Positions 1-8,746 of a DNA stretch of 64,000 bases are shown here, in pieces. How positions within the stretch are numbered: position 1 is the first letter of the stretch; every line of letters begins with the position of its first letter. A model generated the notes under the pieces. It was not told the origin of the DNA. It worked only from the letters and a program-made list of their open reading frames with translations, and ran no database searches. The position numbers and the translations under genes are program-made. The DNA is from Nodosilinea nodulosa PCC 7104. Its GTDB lineage: Bacteria; Cyanobacteriota; Cyanobacteriia; Phormidesmidales; Phormidesmidaceae. The stretch lies in assembly GCF_000309385.1 (NCBI RefSeq), contig NZ_JH976537.1, positions 4,636,365 to 4,700,364 of the forward strand, given 5' to 3'.

Positions 1-240
1 ATTCCGAGCAAACGGCATGAGGCCGTGGGCAAAGACAGCGGCTTGACGAGTTATATCGAGCGCCTGAACAACACCCTGAGGCAGCGAATTGCCCGACTGG
101 TGAGGAAGACCCTGTCGTTCTCCAAGAAGCTCAAGAACCATATCGGGGCGATCTGGCTGTTCATCCATGACTACAATCGCCAAATCAGACAGAAGCTCGC
201 AGAGCAAGGTGACCTCGTCTTTTCCTCTGGCCTGCACTAA
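1..240 (+). pseudogene. IS1-family transposase, C-terminal fragment
   Basis: The reading frame is already open at the left edge and ends at 240. The residues include AVGKDSG, YIERLNNTLRQRIARLVRKT and LSFSKK, which match the C-terminal DDE catalytic region of IS1-family InsB transposases (known family). About 80 residues are visible. The last twenty or so, after IHDYN, are not IS1-like and probably reflect a junction with the ISKra4-type fragment that follows. Whether the upstream part is intact cannot be seen. The fused state suggests a remnant. Confidence 0.75.
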
Positions 241-241
241 A

Positions 242-673
242 GTGCACTACCACGCTGGGGTGTGGAATTTGTTTAGTCAACTCACCACCGTTGAGACCCG
301 TTGGGAAATCCTCGATTGGTATCACCTCAAAGAAAACCTCTACAAAGTCGGTGGGTCGCTCAAGCGCTTAGCGGCGGCGGAAACGCTGTTATGGCAAGGT
401 GAGGTGGCGTCTGCCCAGGCCCTCTTTGCGGACTGTCGGCGCAAGCAAGCCCGCAACTTTGAAGCTTATCTGAGCACCCATCGGGCTCGCATCGTGAATT
501 ATGGAGCCTATCAGAGTGAGCAACTCTGCTCCATTGGTTCAGGAGCCGTTGAGTCGGCTGTCAAACAGATTGGGCGACGTCTCCAAATCTCGGGTGCCCG
601 CTGGAATACGGCCTCCGTCAATGCAATGTTGAGTCTGCGCTGTGCCTACCTCAATGGTCAACTCGCAAGTTGA
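242..673 (+). pseudogene. ISKra4-type transposase, C-terminal remnant
   Basis: This frame encodes the C-terminal half of an ISKra4-family transposase. It aligns by eye with the complete ISKra4 transposase at 9119-9973: VWNLFSQ against IWNLFAQ, EILDWYHLKENL against EILDWYHLMENL, SIGSGAVESAVKQIGRR against SIGSGAIESTVKQIGRR, and RCAYLNG at the end. The N-terminal half, with the DGG and GDGHDG segments, is missing and is replaced by IS1-type sequence. It is therefore a different copy from the one at 9119 and is no longer functional. Confidence 0.8.
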
Positions 674-687
674 CTATTTTGTCGAAA

Positions 688-700
688 GTGGGATGCTCCC
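688..700 (+). repeat. Right end of the ISKra4-type remnant
   Basis: GTGGGATGCTCCC resembles the right terminal repeat of the complete ISKra4 element (CTGGGATGCACCCC, ending at 10277) and sits 15 bp after the transposase stop codon. It marks the outer boundary of the remnant, only 3 bp before the next start codon. The match is imperfect, so the exact end is uncertain by a base or two. Confidence 0.6.
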
Positions 701-703
701 ATT

Positions 704-1363
704 ATGACGAACTCCTCAACTACTCCAGACCAAATTATCCAGCAGCTGAACTGGCGCTATGCTACCAAGCAGTTTGATTCAGACCGTAAGGTTCCTGACG
801 ATGTTTGGACTGCCCTAGAGCAAAGCCTTGTGCTGTCTCCTTCGTCTTTTGGGCTACAGCCCTGGAAATTTTTTGTAGTGCGCAACCCCAGCCTACGACA
901 GCAGCTGCGCGAGCATGCCTGGGGCCAGGCCCAAGTTACCGATGCCTCCGATCTGGTAGTGCTAGCTATTAAAAAAGACGTTGGGGCTGCCGAGGTTAAT
1001 CAGTTTGTAGATCGGATGGCTGCGGTCAGGCAGGTCTCACCAGAATCTTTATCCAACTATGGCGATATGGTCAAGGGTTTTCTGGCTCAGCCGCCCTATC
1101 CCATCGCTATGGACAGCTGGGCTACCCGACAGGTCTATATTGCGCTGGGGTTCTTGATGTACTCAGCTGCGATGCTCGGTATAGATACTTGTCCTATGGA
1201 AGGATTTGACTTAGCAAAGTTTAACGAGCTGCTGCACCTTCCTGAGCAAGGCTACTCGGCAGTAGTACTTTGTGCCGTGGGCTATCGGGCCAATGACGAT
1301 AAGTATGCCGACTTAGAAAAGGTGCGCTACCCCATCGAAACTGTAGTAGGGTACTGCGACTAA
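704..1363 (+). CDS. NfsB-like nitroreductase family oxidoreductase
   Basis: The 219-residue protein has the layout of FMN-dependent NAD(P)H nitroreductases. An N-terminal helix with LNWRYATKQFD is followed by the FMN-contacting segment SPSSFGLQPWKFFVV (about residues 46-60) and a C-terminal VVLCAVGYRANDDKYADLEKVR. These enzymes act as cytosolic homodimers and reduce quinones or nitro compounds. The physiological substrate cannot be read from sequence. The ATG lies 3 bp after an IS end and no clear ribosome-binding site is visible, so its original promoter and leader have probably been displaced. The coding region itself looks intact and full length. Confidence 0.85.
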   Translation: MTNSSTTPDQIIQQLNWRYATKQFDSDRKVPDDVWTALEQSLVLSPSSFGLQPWKFFVVRNPSLRQQLREHAWGQAQVTDASDLVVLAIKKDVGAAEVNQFVDRMAAVRQVSPESLSNYGDMVKGFLAQPPYPIAMDSWATRQVYIALGFLMYSAAMLGIDTCPMEGFDLAKFNELLHLPEQGYSAVVLCAVGYRANDDKYADLEKVRYPIETVVGYCD

Positions 1364-1381
1364 AGCCCCCTGTTTAGTCTG

Positions 1382-1945
1382 CTAAAGGGCCGCCAGCTTC
1401 TCTAGGTAGGGTTTTACCAGGTAGAAGCTGGCGATTGACTTAGCATCTACTGCTTCTCCCGATAAAATGGCCTTTTCTAGCTGAGCTGGGGTAAACAGAA
1501 CAACTTCTATGTCTTCATCCGCATCAGCCGCTGGAGGAGACTCGATGGCCTCTAGATCGGTGGCGAGAAAAGCATAAATAATTTCGTCAGAATAGCCGGG
1601 CGCCAGCGGAAAGTTGCCGATGGGAAGCCAGGTTTGAGCGGTATAGCCAATTTCTTCTTGAATCTCCCGGCGAATCGTGTCGGCAGGGGCTTCATCGGCC
1701 TCAATGGTGCCTGCCGGAAATTCTAGCAGCCTGCCCAATAGGGCAAATCGGTATTGACGCACCATGATCAGTTCACCCCCAGCCGTAACGGGCACAGCGA
1801 GGGCACCGCCAGGATGGCGGATGCATTCCCAGTCGCCCTCGGCTCGGTTGGGTAATCGCAGCCGATTGACCTCAAAGTTAAATTTGCGACCCTCATAAAA
1901 TAGGCGCTGCTTTAGCAGTTGGGGCGGCTCTTGACCAAGAGGCAT
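1382..1945 (-). CDS. NUDIX hydrolase, ADP-ribose pyrophosphatase type
   Basis: The 187-residue protein carries a complete Nudix box, read as G-x5-E-x7-REIQEEIGY (about residues 79-101), with all catalytic glutamates present. The N-terminal part (RLRLPNRAEGDWECIRHPGG) and the overall length fit the ADP-ribose/ADP-sugar pyrophosphatase branch, which splits ADP-ribose into AMP and ribose 5-phosphate. The substrate is inferred. It lies 68 bp downstream of folK on the same strand, so it could be the last gene of a trx-folK-nudix transcription unit. Confidence 0.85.
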   Translation of the reverse strand: MPLGQEPPQLLKQRLFYEGRKFNFEVNRLRLPNRAEGDWECIRHPGGALAVPVTAGGELIMVRQYRFALLGRLLEFPAGTIEADEAPADTIRREIQEEIGYTAQTWLPIGNFPLAPGYSDEIIYAFLATDLEAIESPPAADADEDIEVVLFTPAQLEKAILSGEAVDAKSIASFYLVKPYLEKLAAL

Positions 1946-2013
1946 AGGTTAAGGCTCAGAAAGGGCACAAGCGATCACCCCATTGTAGCGAGCTTAAGAC
2001 CTGTCATTTAAGG

Positions 2014-2511
2014 TCAACGAATGACTGTGTTGAGACGCTTTACCCCAGCGGGATCGACGGCATCACAAAGGGTCTTTACCGATTGGCCACTCACCGGGTC
2101 GCACCAGTTAGGGGCTATTTCAGCTAAGGGAATAAGTACAAAAGCTCGCTCGCGCAGTCTGGGGTGCGGAATGTGCAAATCTGGCTCAGTGATGCGGACT
2201 TGGCCGTAAAAGATGAGGTCGAGATCGAGGGTGCGAGGCCCCCAGCGTTGGCGGCGTACTCGGCCAAAGTGCTGCTCTATGTGCAGCAGTCGATGGAGCA
2301 AATTTTGGGGGGACAGGGTAGTCTTGATGAGGGCGCAGGCGTTTAGAATATCGGGCTGAACTGGCCCTATGGGCACGGTTTGATAGAGACTCGACTGGGC
2401 TACCAGTTCTATCGAGGGTGGGGTTTGAAGTTCAGCTAGGGCGGCCTGGAGGATGCGCTGAGAATCACCCAGATTGCTGCCGAGAGCGATCGCACAAGGT
2501 ATTGTATCCAT
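2014..2511 (-). CDS. folK: 6-hydroxymethyl-dihydropterin pyrophosphokinase (HPPK)
   Basis: HPPK transfers pyrophosphate from ATP to 6-hydroxymethyl-7,8-dihydropterin in folate synthesis. The 165-residue protein shows the family signature: ALGSNLGD near the N-terminus, then QSSLYQTVPIG, RRQRWGPRTLDLDLIFYG with the two metal-binding aspartates in the DLDLI segment, and IPHPRLRERAFVLIPLAEIAP. The ATG at 2511 lies 3 bp after the stop of the thioredoxin gene, so the two are almost certainly co-transcribed. Confidence 0.95.
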   Translation of the reverse strand: MDTIPCAIALGSNLGDSQRILQAALAELQTPPSIELVAQSSLYQTVPIGPVQPDILNACALIKTTLSPQNLLHRLLHIEQHFGRVRRQRWGPRTLDLDLIFYGQVRITEPDLHIPHPRLRERAFVLIPLAEIAPNWCDPVSGQSVKTLCDAVDPAGVKRLNTVIR

Positions 2512-2514
2512 GGC

Positions 2515-2838
2515 CTAGCTCAGCTGGCCGCGGAGTCGAGCCACCAGTTGGTCAGCGGGCAACACCCCTTCAATGCGGTCTATGGGCTGCCCAGCTTTAA
2601 ATAAGACCAGAGTGGGCAAAGCCGCTACTTGGTATTGAGAGGCAATATGCGGATACTTATCGGTGTCAATTTTGACGATTTTGAGCCGACCTTTAAGCTC
2701 GTTACTCACATTAGAGAGAATGCCCGCCATCATCTGACATGGGCCGCACCAGGTAGCGTAGAAATCTACTAAGACTGGAGTCTGAGCCTCGGCCAGGAGA
2801 GTTGAAAAACTTTGGAATTGCTGCTTGACTGCCATCAA
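2515..2838 (-). CDS. Thioredoxin
   Basis: A 107-residue single-domain thioredoxin. The redox motif WCGPC has its cysteines at residues 31 and 34. DFYATWCGPC, VKIDTDKYPHIASQYQV and the cis-proline segment ALPTLVLF all fit the family. It is a cytosolic disulfide reductant that would receive electrons from ferredoxin- or NADPH-thioredoxin reductase. It resembles the y- or m-type thioredoxins of cyanobacteria, but the subclass is not certain. It is the first gene of the minus-strand cluster with folK and the NUDIX gene. Confidence 0.93.
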   Translation of the reverse strand: MMAVKQQFQSFSTLLAEAQTPVLVDFYATWCGPCQMMAGILSNVSNELKGRLKIVKIDTDKYPHIASQYQVAALPTLVLFKAGQPIDRIEGVLPADQLVARLRGQLS

Positions 2839-3017
2839 ATGCTCCTTAGGTAAATGCCTGCCACCCAGGCTACAGCAGGGCCTACTTATCTAGCATAAAC
2901 GATGCCACTAAGCTCTTCGTAATCTCAATTTTATTGCTTGGATTATGCTGCCGTACTGCGGTTTGTCTACGAAGCTTGCTGACGCTGAAGCGAGTTTACG
3001 CGTTTAGGTAGCCCAGT

Positions 3018-3872
3018 TTAAGGAGCCATCTGACGCAAGAAGCGGTTGAGGGAAGCGGCTACTTTCTCTGGCCAGTCTTCTTGAGCATAGTGGCCGACTT
3101 CGGTTAAAGTCTCTAACTCTCCGTTGGGCAGATCCTGGACAGCGGCCTTGGCCAAGTCAACCGATAGCCAGGGGTCACTCACTCCCCATAAAACTAGTGT
3201 AGGGTGCTCCCAGGCGGGCAGGGCGGCGGCGATCGCACCGCTGACCTCATCTATGGCCATGCGGCGTACCGTGGTCATCAAGGCTCGACCTACGTCTGAG
3301 CTTTTGAGAAAAGGACGACGATAAACATCCAAATCAGCATCGGCTACCTGATAGGGGCCACCTCCCTCTAGGGTGCGATCGACCAATAAGGGATCTTGGG
3401 TAATCATATCTCCGGCCAGGGGCAGGCCCATCTGGCGAATCTTCCAGGGCAGCTTGGCCCCAGGGCCGATAGGAGCATTGATGATGACCAAGCGATCGAC
3501 CCGATCGGGGTTCTGTAGAGCGTACTGAATGCCGACTGAGCCTAGAAATCCCTGGGCCACCAGGTGCACCTGCGGCAGATCTAGAGCGTCAAGAAAAGCG
3601 TCCAGGGCACTGACGTAGGCCTTGGGGGTGTAGGCAAAGTCGCGGCGGTCGGGCTTATCGGAAAAGCCGTGGCCAATCCAGTCGGGGGCGATCGTGCAAA
3701 ATCCTTGCTGCGATAGGACGGGCATCACCTGCCGCCAGCTGTAGCTTTGGGACACTAGCCCGTGGAGCAAAAGCACCGGTAGCCGATCTGAGCTGCCAGC
3801 AGGCTCGTGCTGCCGATAAAACCAGGTCAGGCCGTCAACCGATATGGTGTGCTCTGCGATCGCGCTGCCCAT
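3018..3872 (-). CDS. Alpha/beta-fold hydrolase
   Basis: This 284-residue protein follows the alpha/beta-hydrolase pattern of haloalkane dehalogenase-like enzymes. It has an oxyanion segment LLLHGLVSQSYSWRQVMP (about residues 34-51), a nucleophile-elbow region HLVAQGFLGSVGIQYA, the acid strand PTLVLWGVSDPWLS, and a late catalytic histidine in LTEVGHYAQEDWPE. The elbow reads AQGFLG instead of the usual G-x-S/D-x-G, so the nucleophile is missing or replaced by Gln-Gly-Phe. The catalytic mode is therefore unclear and it may not be an ordinary esterase. It is divergent from the DUF1350 gene. Confidence 0.8.
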   Translation of the reverse strand: MGSAIAEHTISVDGLTWFYRQHEPAGSSDRLPVLLLHGLVSQSYSWRQVMPVLSQQGFCTIAPDWIGHGFSDKPDRRDFAYTPKAYVSALDAFLDALDLPQVHLVAQGFLGSVGIQYALQNPDRVDRLVIINAPIGPGAKLPWKIRQMGLPLAGDMITQDPLLVDRTLEGGGPYQVADADLDVYRRPFLKSSDVGRALMTTVRRMAIDEVSGAIAAALPAWEHPTLVLWGVSDPWLSVDLAKAAVQDLPNGELETLTEVGHYAQEDWPEKVAASLNRFLRQMAP

Positions 3873-4090
3873 AGCCTTTTCCTCCTTCGGTCAACCGAGC
3901 TTACCGCTCCCTGGAAACGGAAGGCAAGGCCCCTAGTGATAGGTATTCGCAGGAGCGCCGTCGAACTGTTGCTCGCGCCAAGGGCAAACAATAGCTACAG
4001 TATAGGGAAAGCATTGACTAGATCGGGGTAGCGTGAGCCGTCCTGATTCGTTTTCTGCCAAAGAACTAAAAGACAAACACGCAGGTCGTC

Positions 4091-4870
4091 ATGAACTGGC
4101 AAGAGGTATCTGGCAACTGGATTTTAGTTCCCCCCAATCCCATCGCAATTGTTCATTTTTTAGGGGGCGCCTTTGTCGCGGCGGCTCCCAGCGTCACCTA
4201 CCAGTGGCTGCTTGAAAACCTGGCCCGCCAGGGCTATGGAATAGTAGCCACACCTTTTGTCAATACGTTTGACCACACCGCCATTGCCCAGGAAGTGCTG
4301 ATTACCTTTGATCAGGCGATGCGGTACCTCGATAAGCGAGTGCTTACTGACTGTGAACCCCTGCCCATCTACGGCCTAGGGCACAGTATGGGCTGCAAGG
4401 TGCATTTATTGATTAACTGTCTGTGGGAGGTGGAGAGAGCAGGCAATATCTACATGAGCTTTAATAATTACCCGGCCAAGCGGTCAATTCCATTTTTAGA
4501 GCAGGTAGTGCAGTTTAACCCAGCCTTTAACATCGAATTTGCCCCCGATCCGGAGACAACTCTAGCTTTGGTGCGCGATCGCTACCCAGTGCCCCGCAAT
4601 TTGCTCATTAAATTTCGCAGCGACACCCTCGACCAGACTCGCCCTCTGTCGGAGGTGCTGGTAAGACGTTTTGCGGAGATGACCACGGTACAAATTCTTC
4701 AGGGTTCTCATACCACCCCCATCGCCCAGGAATTTGGCTGGCAGCCGGGAACGTCGTTTAGCCCAATTGATGCCCTTGGGCAGTTTGTGCAGCAGGAGTT
4801 CTATCGCGATCTGACTCGCCTGCGCCGCAATCTCCTAGACTGGCTCAACCTCTCCTCTAGGTCAGGGTAA
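4091..4870 (+). CDS. DUF1350 family protein
   Basis: The 259-residue protein matches the DUF1350 family found in cyanobacteria and plastids: VPPNPIAIVHFLGGAFVAA near the start, TYQWLLENLARQGYGIVATPF, and GLGHSMGCKVHLLI. The last is a G-H-S-M-G nucleophile elbow typical of alpha/beta hydrolases. The family has no firmly established reaction that I know of. A later segment contains SHTTPIAQEFGW, where a catalytic histidine could sit. The start ATG follows a 218-bp divergent intergenic region. It may be the first gene of a run with the anti-sigma-type ATPase and the DUF92 gene. Confidence 0.85.
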   Translation: MNWQEVSGNWILVPPNPIAIVHFLGGAFVAAAPSVTYQWLLENLARQGYGIVATPFVNTFDHTAIAQEVLITFDQAMRYLDKRVLTDCEPLPIYGLGHSMGCKVHLLINCLWEVERAGNIYMSFNNYPAKRSIPFLEQVVQFNPAFNIEFAPDPETTLALVRDRYPVPRNLLIKFRSDTLDQTRPLSEVLVRRFAEMTTVQILQGSHTTPIAQEFGWQPGTSFSPIDALGQFVQQEFYRDLTRLRRNLLDWLNLSSRSG

Positions 4871-4959
4871 TGGAAGATGTAAAACTCTTTACTTCGGGGC
4901 TTTTGCCGGGGTGGGCTTAGGCCTATGATGCAAAGTGAGCGATCTAGCCATGGCCTGTT

Positions 4960-5385
4960 TTGACCTACCAGCACACTAGCCAGATTGAGACCCAAACCGA
5001 CCCCACAGCCCTAAAGGCGGTCTTGGCATGGTTTGATCAGTTTCAAGCAGCGCCTATCCCACACCATATCTGGTTACAGTGCCAACTCGCCCTGATCGAA
5101 GGGTTTACCAATGCGGTCCGCCACGCCCATGCCGGACTGCCCCTGGCTACCCCCGTCCGCATTGAAGTAGCGGTCAGCGATCGCACCATTGACATTCGCA
5201 TTTGGGATCGGGGTCCTGGGTTTGATTTAGCGGCGGTGCTGCGGCACCGCATTACCGTCAGCAACCCGGACTCAGAAAACGGGCGAGGCCTTAAAATTAT
5301 GTATCTGGTGGCCGATCGGTTGACCTACGAGCCCGCCGCTGAGCAGGGCAATTGCTTACATTTGCACAAGGCTTTTGCCCTGTAG
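4960..5385 (+). CDS. Anti-sigma regulatory factor, RsbW-type ATPase
   Basis: The 141-residue protein is a lone HATPase_c domain of the serine kinase (RsbW/SpoIIAB) type. It has the N box EGFTNAVRHA, the G1 box WDRGPGFD and the G2 box GRGLKIMYLVADR, all in the right order. Such proteins bind a sigma factor or an anti-sigma antagonist and can phosphorylate STAS-domain partners. The partner is not visible here. The only in-frame start that keeps the N-terminal helix is TTG at 4960; a nearby ATG at 4950 is in another frame. It lies 89 bp after DUF1350 and 14 bp before the DUF92 gene. Confidence 0.85.
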   Translation: MTYQHTSQIETQTDPTALKAVLAWFDQFQAAPIPHHIWLQCQLALIEGFTNAVRHAHAGLPLATPVRIEVAVSDRTIDIRIWDRGPGFDLAAVLRHRITVSNPDSENGRGLKIMYLVADRLTYEPAAEQGNCLHLHKAFAL

Positions 5386-5399
5386 CCTAGGGACAGCGT

Positions 5400-6221
5400 A
5401 TGGGACAACCTATGGTTTTATCCGCAGCAACACTATCGGTAGCCTCCGCCTCCCCCCTGGTAAATGGGTGGCTTGCGGCTGGATTACTAAATACGGCCCT
5501 GCTCGCGATCGCTTGGGCAATGCCCAAAAAGCTGCTTACTCCCGCCGGCTATCTGCACGCCTGGGGGTTGGGGGTTATTATTTGGGGCTGCCTGGGGTGG
5601 CGGGGCTACCTCGTGATCATGGCCTATTTTTTAGCCGGATCGGCGGTAACTCGCCTGGGTAAGCAGCGCAAGGAGGCTGCGGGCATTGCCGAGAATCGAG
5701 CAGGAGTAAGGGGGCCAGAGAATGTTTGGGGGTCGGCCCTGGCGGCCGCAGTTTGTGCGATCGCGATCGCCATTCTCAGGGCCGCTGCTGACTTCAATAG
5801 CCAGCAGTTTTGGCTACCACTACTGGCGCTGGCCTACGTCAGCAGCCTGAGTACCAAACTCTCAGACACGACCGCCAGCGAGGTCGGCAAAGCCTACGGC
5901 AAGCATACCTTTTTAATCACTTCCTTGAGGCCAGTGGCAGCTGGCACTGAAGGAGCCATCAGCCTCGAAGGCACCCTGGCCGGGGTAGTGGGGTCGGCGG
6001 TTATCGCTCTGACGGGTTGGGGCGCAGGATTGATTGGCCTCTGGGGCATAGGGCTTTGCTTAGTAGCCGCTTTTCTAGCCACCACCTTAGAAAGCCTCAT
6101 CGGTGCAACTCTACAGCCCAAATTCAGCTGGCTTACTAACGAAGTAGTCAATATCATCAACACCTCGGCAGGTGCTTTGCTTGGGCTTCTCCTGAGCCTG
6201 GCACTGGTCCAAATAAACTAA
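5400..6221 (+). CDS. DUF92/TIGR00297 membrane protein, phytyl-phosphate kinase-like
   Basis: The 273-residue protein is strongly hydrophobic with about six membrane segments. It carries the DUF92 signature: LTPAGYLHAWGLGVIIWG, AYFLAGSAVTRLGKQRK, SSLSTKLSDTTASEVGKAYGK and a late VVNIINTSAGALLGLL. Plant VTE6 and its cyanobacterial homologue belong to this family and phosphorylate phytyl phosphate to phytyl diphosphate for tocopherol synthesis and phytol salvage. Assignment to that activity here is inference. It probably shares a transcript with the preceding ATPase gene (14-bp gap). Confidence 0.8.
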   Translation: MGQPMVLSAATLSVASASPLVNGWLAAGLLNTALLAIAWAMPKKLLTPAGYLHAWGLGVIIWGCLGWRGYLVIMAYFLAGSAVTRLGKQRKEAAGIAENRAGVRGPENVWGSALAAAVCAIAIAILRAAADFNSQQFWLPLLALAYVSSLSTKLSDTTASEVGKAYGKHTFLITSLRPVAAGTEGAISLEGTLAGVVGSAVIALTGWGAGLIGLWGIGLCLVAAFLATTLESLIGATLQPKFSWLTNEVVNIINTSAGALLGLLLSLALVQIN

Positions 6222-6598
6222 TGTGGGTTCTCGATTCAGAAAATTTCCGTAGGTTTACCGATGCCAAACCTATAGTCTTTCTAAATCAATCGGGCCAACC
6301 GCTGCTCTTAACAATCATATCTACGGCGGTCCGGAAGGTTTTAGGGAAATTCATCAAATCCTTATAAATTTTCTGGAGACGTAGTCAGAAATTCCGTGAA
6401 TTCCCGTAAGAATAAGTTCCGTGCGTCCGCTGTCGATGCTCTTGCTGGGCTTCGGCCTTAATAGGGTTAGGCTTCGCTGGTTAAATCACGGTCCGCATCT
6501 CAGCCGTGGTCAGTGCAGGCCCGGTTATCAATGTTGTTTAGGGAGCGTCTACCCTCAGGTTTGATCGATTGAAACTTGAGGACACAGCGATACATATT
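6222..6598. other. Intergenic stretch, no gene seen
   Basis: About 380 bp follow the DUF92 gene before the next plausible start. No RNA gene, clear terminator or repeat could be recognised. The last part presumably carries the promoter of the small exported protein at 6599. Confidence 0.4.
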
Positions 6599-6808
6599 AT
6601 GCAAACTCCGCTAAGGCAAAGAGTTCGTTCTTACTACTCAGTTTTTGCCATTGGAGCGCTATCGTTAGCCGTTATGATTATATTCCAGGCCTTTGGCCTG
6701 GACTCTGTTGCCAGCGCCAACAGCCGGGATGAGTTTCCGGGCCGCCGCCAGGGCGGCGGCACCCATTGGGTTGTGCCCAATCCAGCGGAGGCAGACTCCG
6801 CTTCTTAA
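6599..6808 (+). CDS. Small exported protein, possibly truncated
   Basis: From ATG 6599 this gives a 69-residue protein with a positively charged start (QTPLRQRVRSYY), a hydrophobic stretch (VFAIGALSLAVMIIFQAFG) and a likely signal-peptidase region near VASAN. The mature part is only about 25 residues and contains RDEFPGRRQGGGTHW. That motif is reminiscent of the N-terminus of secreted cyanobacterial proteins of the DUF928 type (uncertain recollection). Those are much longer, so this may be an N-terminal remnant. A TTG at 6569 would add ten residues. The nested IS stack starts 68 bp downstream. Confidence 0.45.
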   Translation: MQTPLRQRVRSYYSVFAIGALSLAVMIIFQAFGLDSVASANSRDEFPGRRQGGGTHWVVPNPAEADSAS

Positions 6809-7780
6809 CAAACAGATGGTATCTAATCCTTCTGTGTAGGGAATAGGGATTTTTTGTCTCAGGCAAGCACGCAAAAGGGGTGCATCCCAGGGCTATTTCA
6901 TTCTAAAAATGGTCTTGAGGGTATCTAGGCCAAATTTGCAGAGTCGTTCAGCCTGAGCCATATTGGAGAACTCGTTGGAGCGATAGAGATTGAGCGCGAA
7001 GTTACGCGCGACGGCAAAGATTTGCGGCAACTGATGCATGCGGATGCGCGAAGCATCTTCGCCTTGGGTCACATCCCGAACGTGGTGCACTTTGTTTTCG
7101 ACGCCCCAATAGCCCCGAATGCGCTGAGCAAAGGATTCCGCTGATTCTAAAAACGACGCGATATAATAGCGAGTCTCGGTTTCTCGGCGGGGCTGTCCGC
7201 CGTAGTTGAATTGGCGCTCACTCTCGACGCGCACCAGTGTCTTCAGACCTGGCCAGGGCTTGATAGTATCGAGGGTTGTGCAAAGGCTAACGACCCGCTT
7301 CTCCAGTCGCCCATGCCCTTTACTAAGCTCGGTATAGCTGGCTTCAGCGATAAAGTTGGCCTGAACGCTTTTGTGCAAGCTACTTTGATTGCCTTTGAGG
7401 GCACCCAAGTAATGATTGTTGGTGTCAAGGATGAGTTGACAGGTTTTTTTGGGTGCTAACCGCATCAAAGGCAATCACCACCCCCTTGAGCGCCAGTTGC
7501 TCGATGAATTCCGGCAAGGCTTTGATTTCGTTGGTTTTATGGTTGACCTGATAGGGTTCCAGAATCAACCCACGCTCCACTAGATAGGCACTGACCAGCA
7601 GAATGGCGGGATGCGGGGGAGAGTCAGGATTGTCACGCTCTAGTTGATACGACCCGCGTAAGACTTTGCCATCTACCGCTAAGGTTTCACCCGGTAACGC
7701 TTCAATGCCAAAGAACCGCGCTAAGGCCGCTGAATACTCCCCATAGTCCAGCTTCAGTAGCACTCGGCGAATTGTACTGT

Positions 7781-8746
7781 AACCTGAGTTCGGGTTAAGC
7801 CGATGGAGGAAGAGCGAAGTCAAGATTGAGGGAAGGCTTCTTGGGCTGATGGCAGTAGGCAATCAAGCCACAGATGACATTGACCATGAAGTTGGTAGGG
7901 CTGCGATGCCTGGAATGCTCAATCTGGGAGATGTTCTTGAGCTGGTCAATGACGGTTTCGACAATGGCGCGCTTGCGGGCCAGTAACTTGTCGGTGAGCC
8001 GCATCAAGTGGTTTGTCATGTTGCGCCTGGGTTTGGCAAAGAACTCGATGCCACAGGTCTCAAAGAGGCGTTCTGCCAGTGCTTTGGAGACATAGCCCCG
8101 GTCAGCAAAGACCTTGCCATAGAGGCCTTGAAGCAAGTCACAGGCGGGCTTGCGGTCGTCGGTATTGCCCGGCGTGATTTGGATGTTGAGCAACTCCCCT
8201 TGGTCATTAACCACCAGGTGGAGCTTGAAGCCAAAGAACCAGTCAACTGAGGTTTTGCCCCGAGCCGCCAGGCCGCGAAACACCTTGTGGCGTCGAATCC
8301 GACGGTTGTGGCACACCTTGAGGCTGCTGCTATCGATAAAGCTGATGCCGCTACAAGCGCCAAAACAGTGCTTCAGGTACACGCATAAGGGCAGCAGAGC
8401 CGACGGCATCCACTCCACAAAGCGGTGATAGCTGACCAGGCCAGGAAAGGCCTCTCGCCAGTGCACGCAGACATGCTTGTTGTAGAACGCCTTGAAGTTG
8501 CGATAGTGCTGCTGGTGGAAGCACACCAAGATTGTCATCACCTCGCTTAAGCTCAGCGATCGCTGGCGCTGACGGTGTTGAACGCCTTCACCCAGCAGCA
8601 TCTGGTGCCATTTCGGCTCGAACTGACAGCAGAAATCATCAATGTGGCAAAACAGCTCTTCTAGACTATCCATAGGGGGGCCTGCTGAATCATTTACGTG
8701 ATATCAGCTTACAGAGCCCCTCCTTTCCTTATCCCGAACTCAGGTT
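7781..8746 (-). mobile_element. IS982-family insertion sequence, innermost element
   Basis: The element runs from AACCTGAGTTCGGG at 7781 to the reverse complement CCCGAACTCAGGTT ending at 8746 (966 bp). A 5-bp direct repeat ACTGT at 7776-7780 and 8747-8751 is its target duplication, lying inside the ISAs1 transposase gene. Length and gene content are normal for IS982. It appears intact and is the youngest of the three nested insertions. Confidence 0.9.
7795..8673 (-). CDS. IS982-family transposase
   Basis: The 292-residue protein begins with the IS982-type [17 protein letters not shown]. It has a helix-turn-helix region with [25 protein letters not shown], and DDE residues in [24 protein letters not shown] and [14 protein letters not shown]. 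The segment [13 protein letters not shown] is also family-typical. Length is normal and there is no internal stop, so the protein may be functional. It spans almost the whole element and ends 14 bp from the left terminal repeat. Confidence 0.92.
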   Translation of the reverse strand: MDSLEELFCHIDDFCCQFEPKWHQMLLGEGVQHRQRQRSLSLSEVMTILVCFHQQHYRNFKAFYNKHVCVHWREAFPGLVSYHRFVEWMPSALLPLCVYLKHCFGACSGISFIDSSSLKVCHNRRIRRHKVFRGLAARGKTSVDWFFGFKLHLVVNDQGELLNIQITPGNTDDRKPACDLLQGLYGKVFADRGYVSKALAERLFETCGIEFFAKPRRNMTNHLMRLTDKLLARKRAIVETVIDQLKNISQIEHSRHRSPTNFMVNVICGLIAYCHQPKKPSLNLDFALPPSA

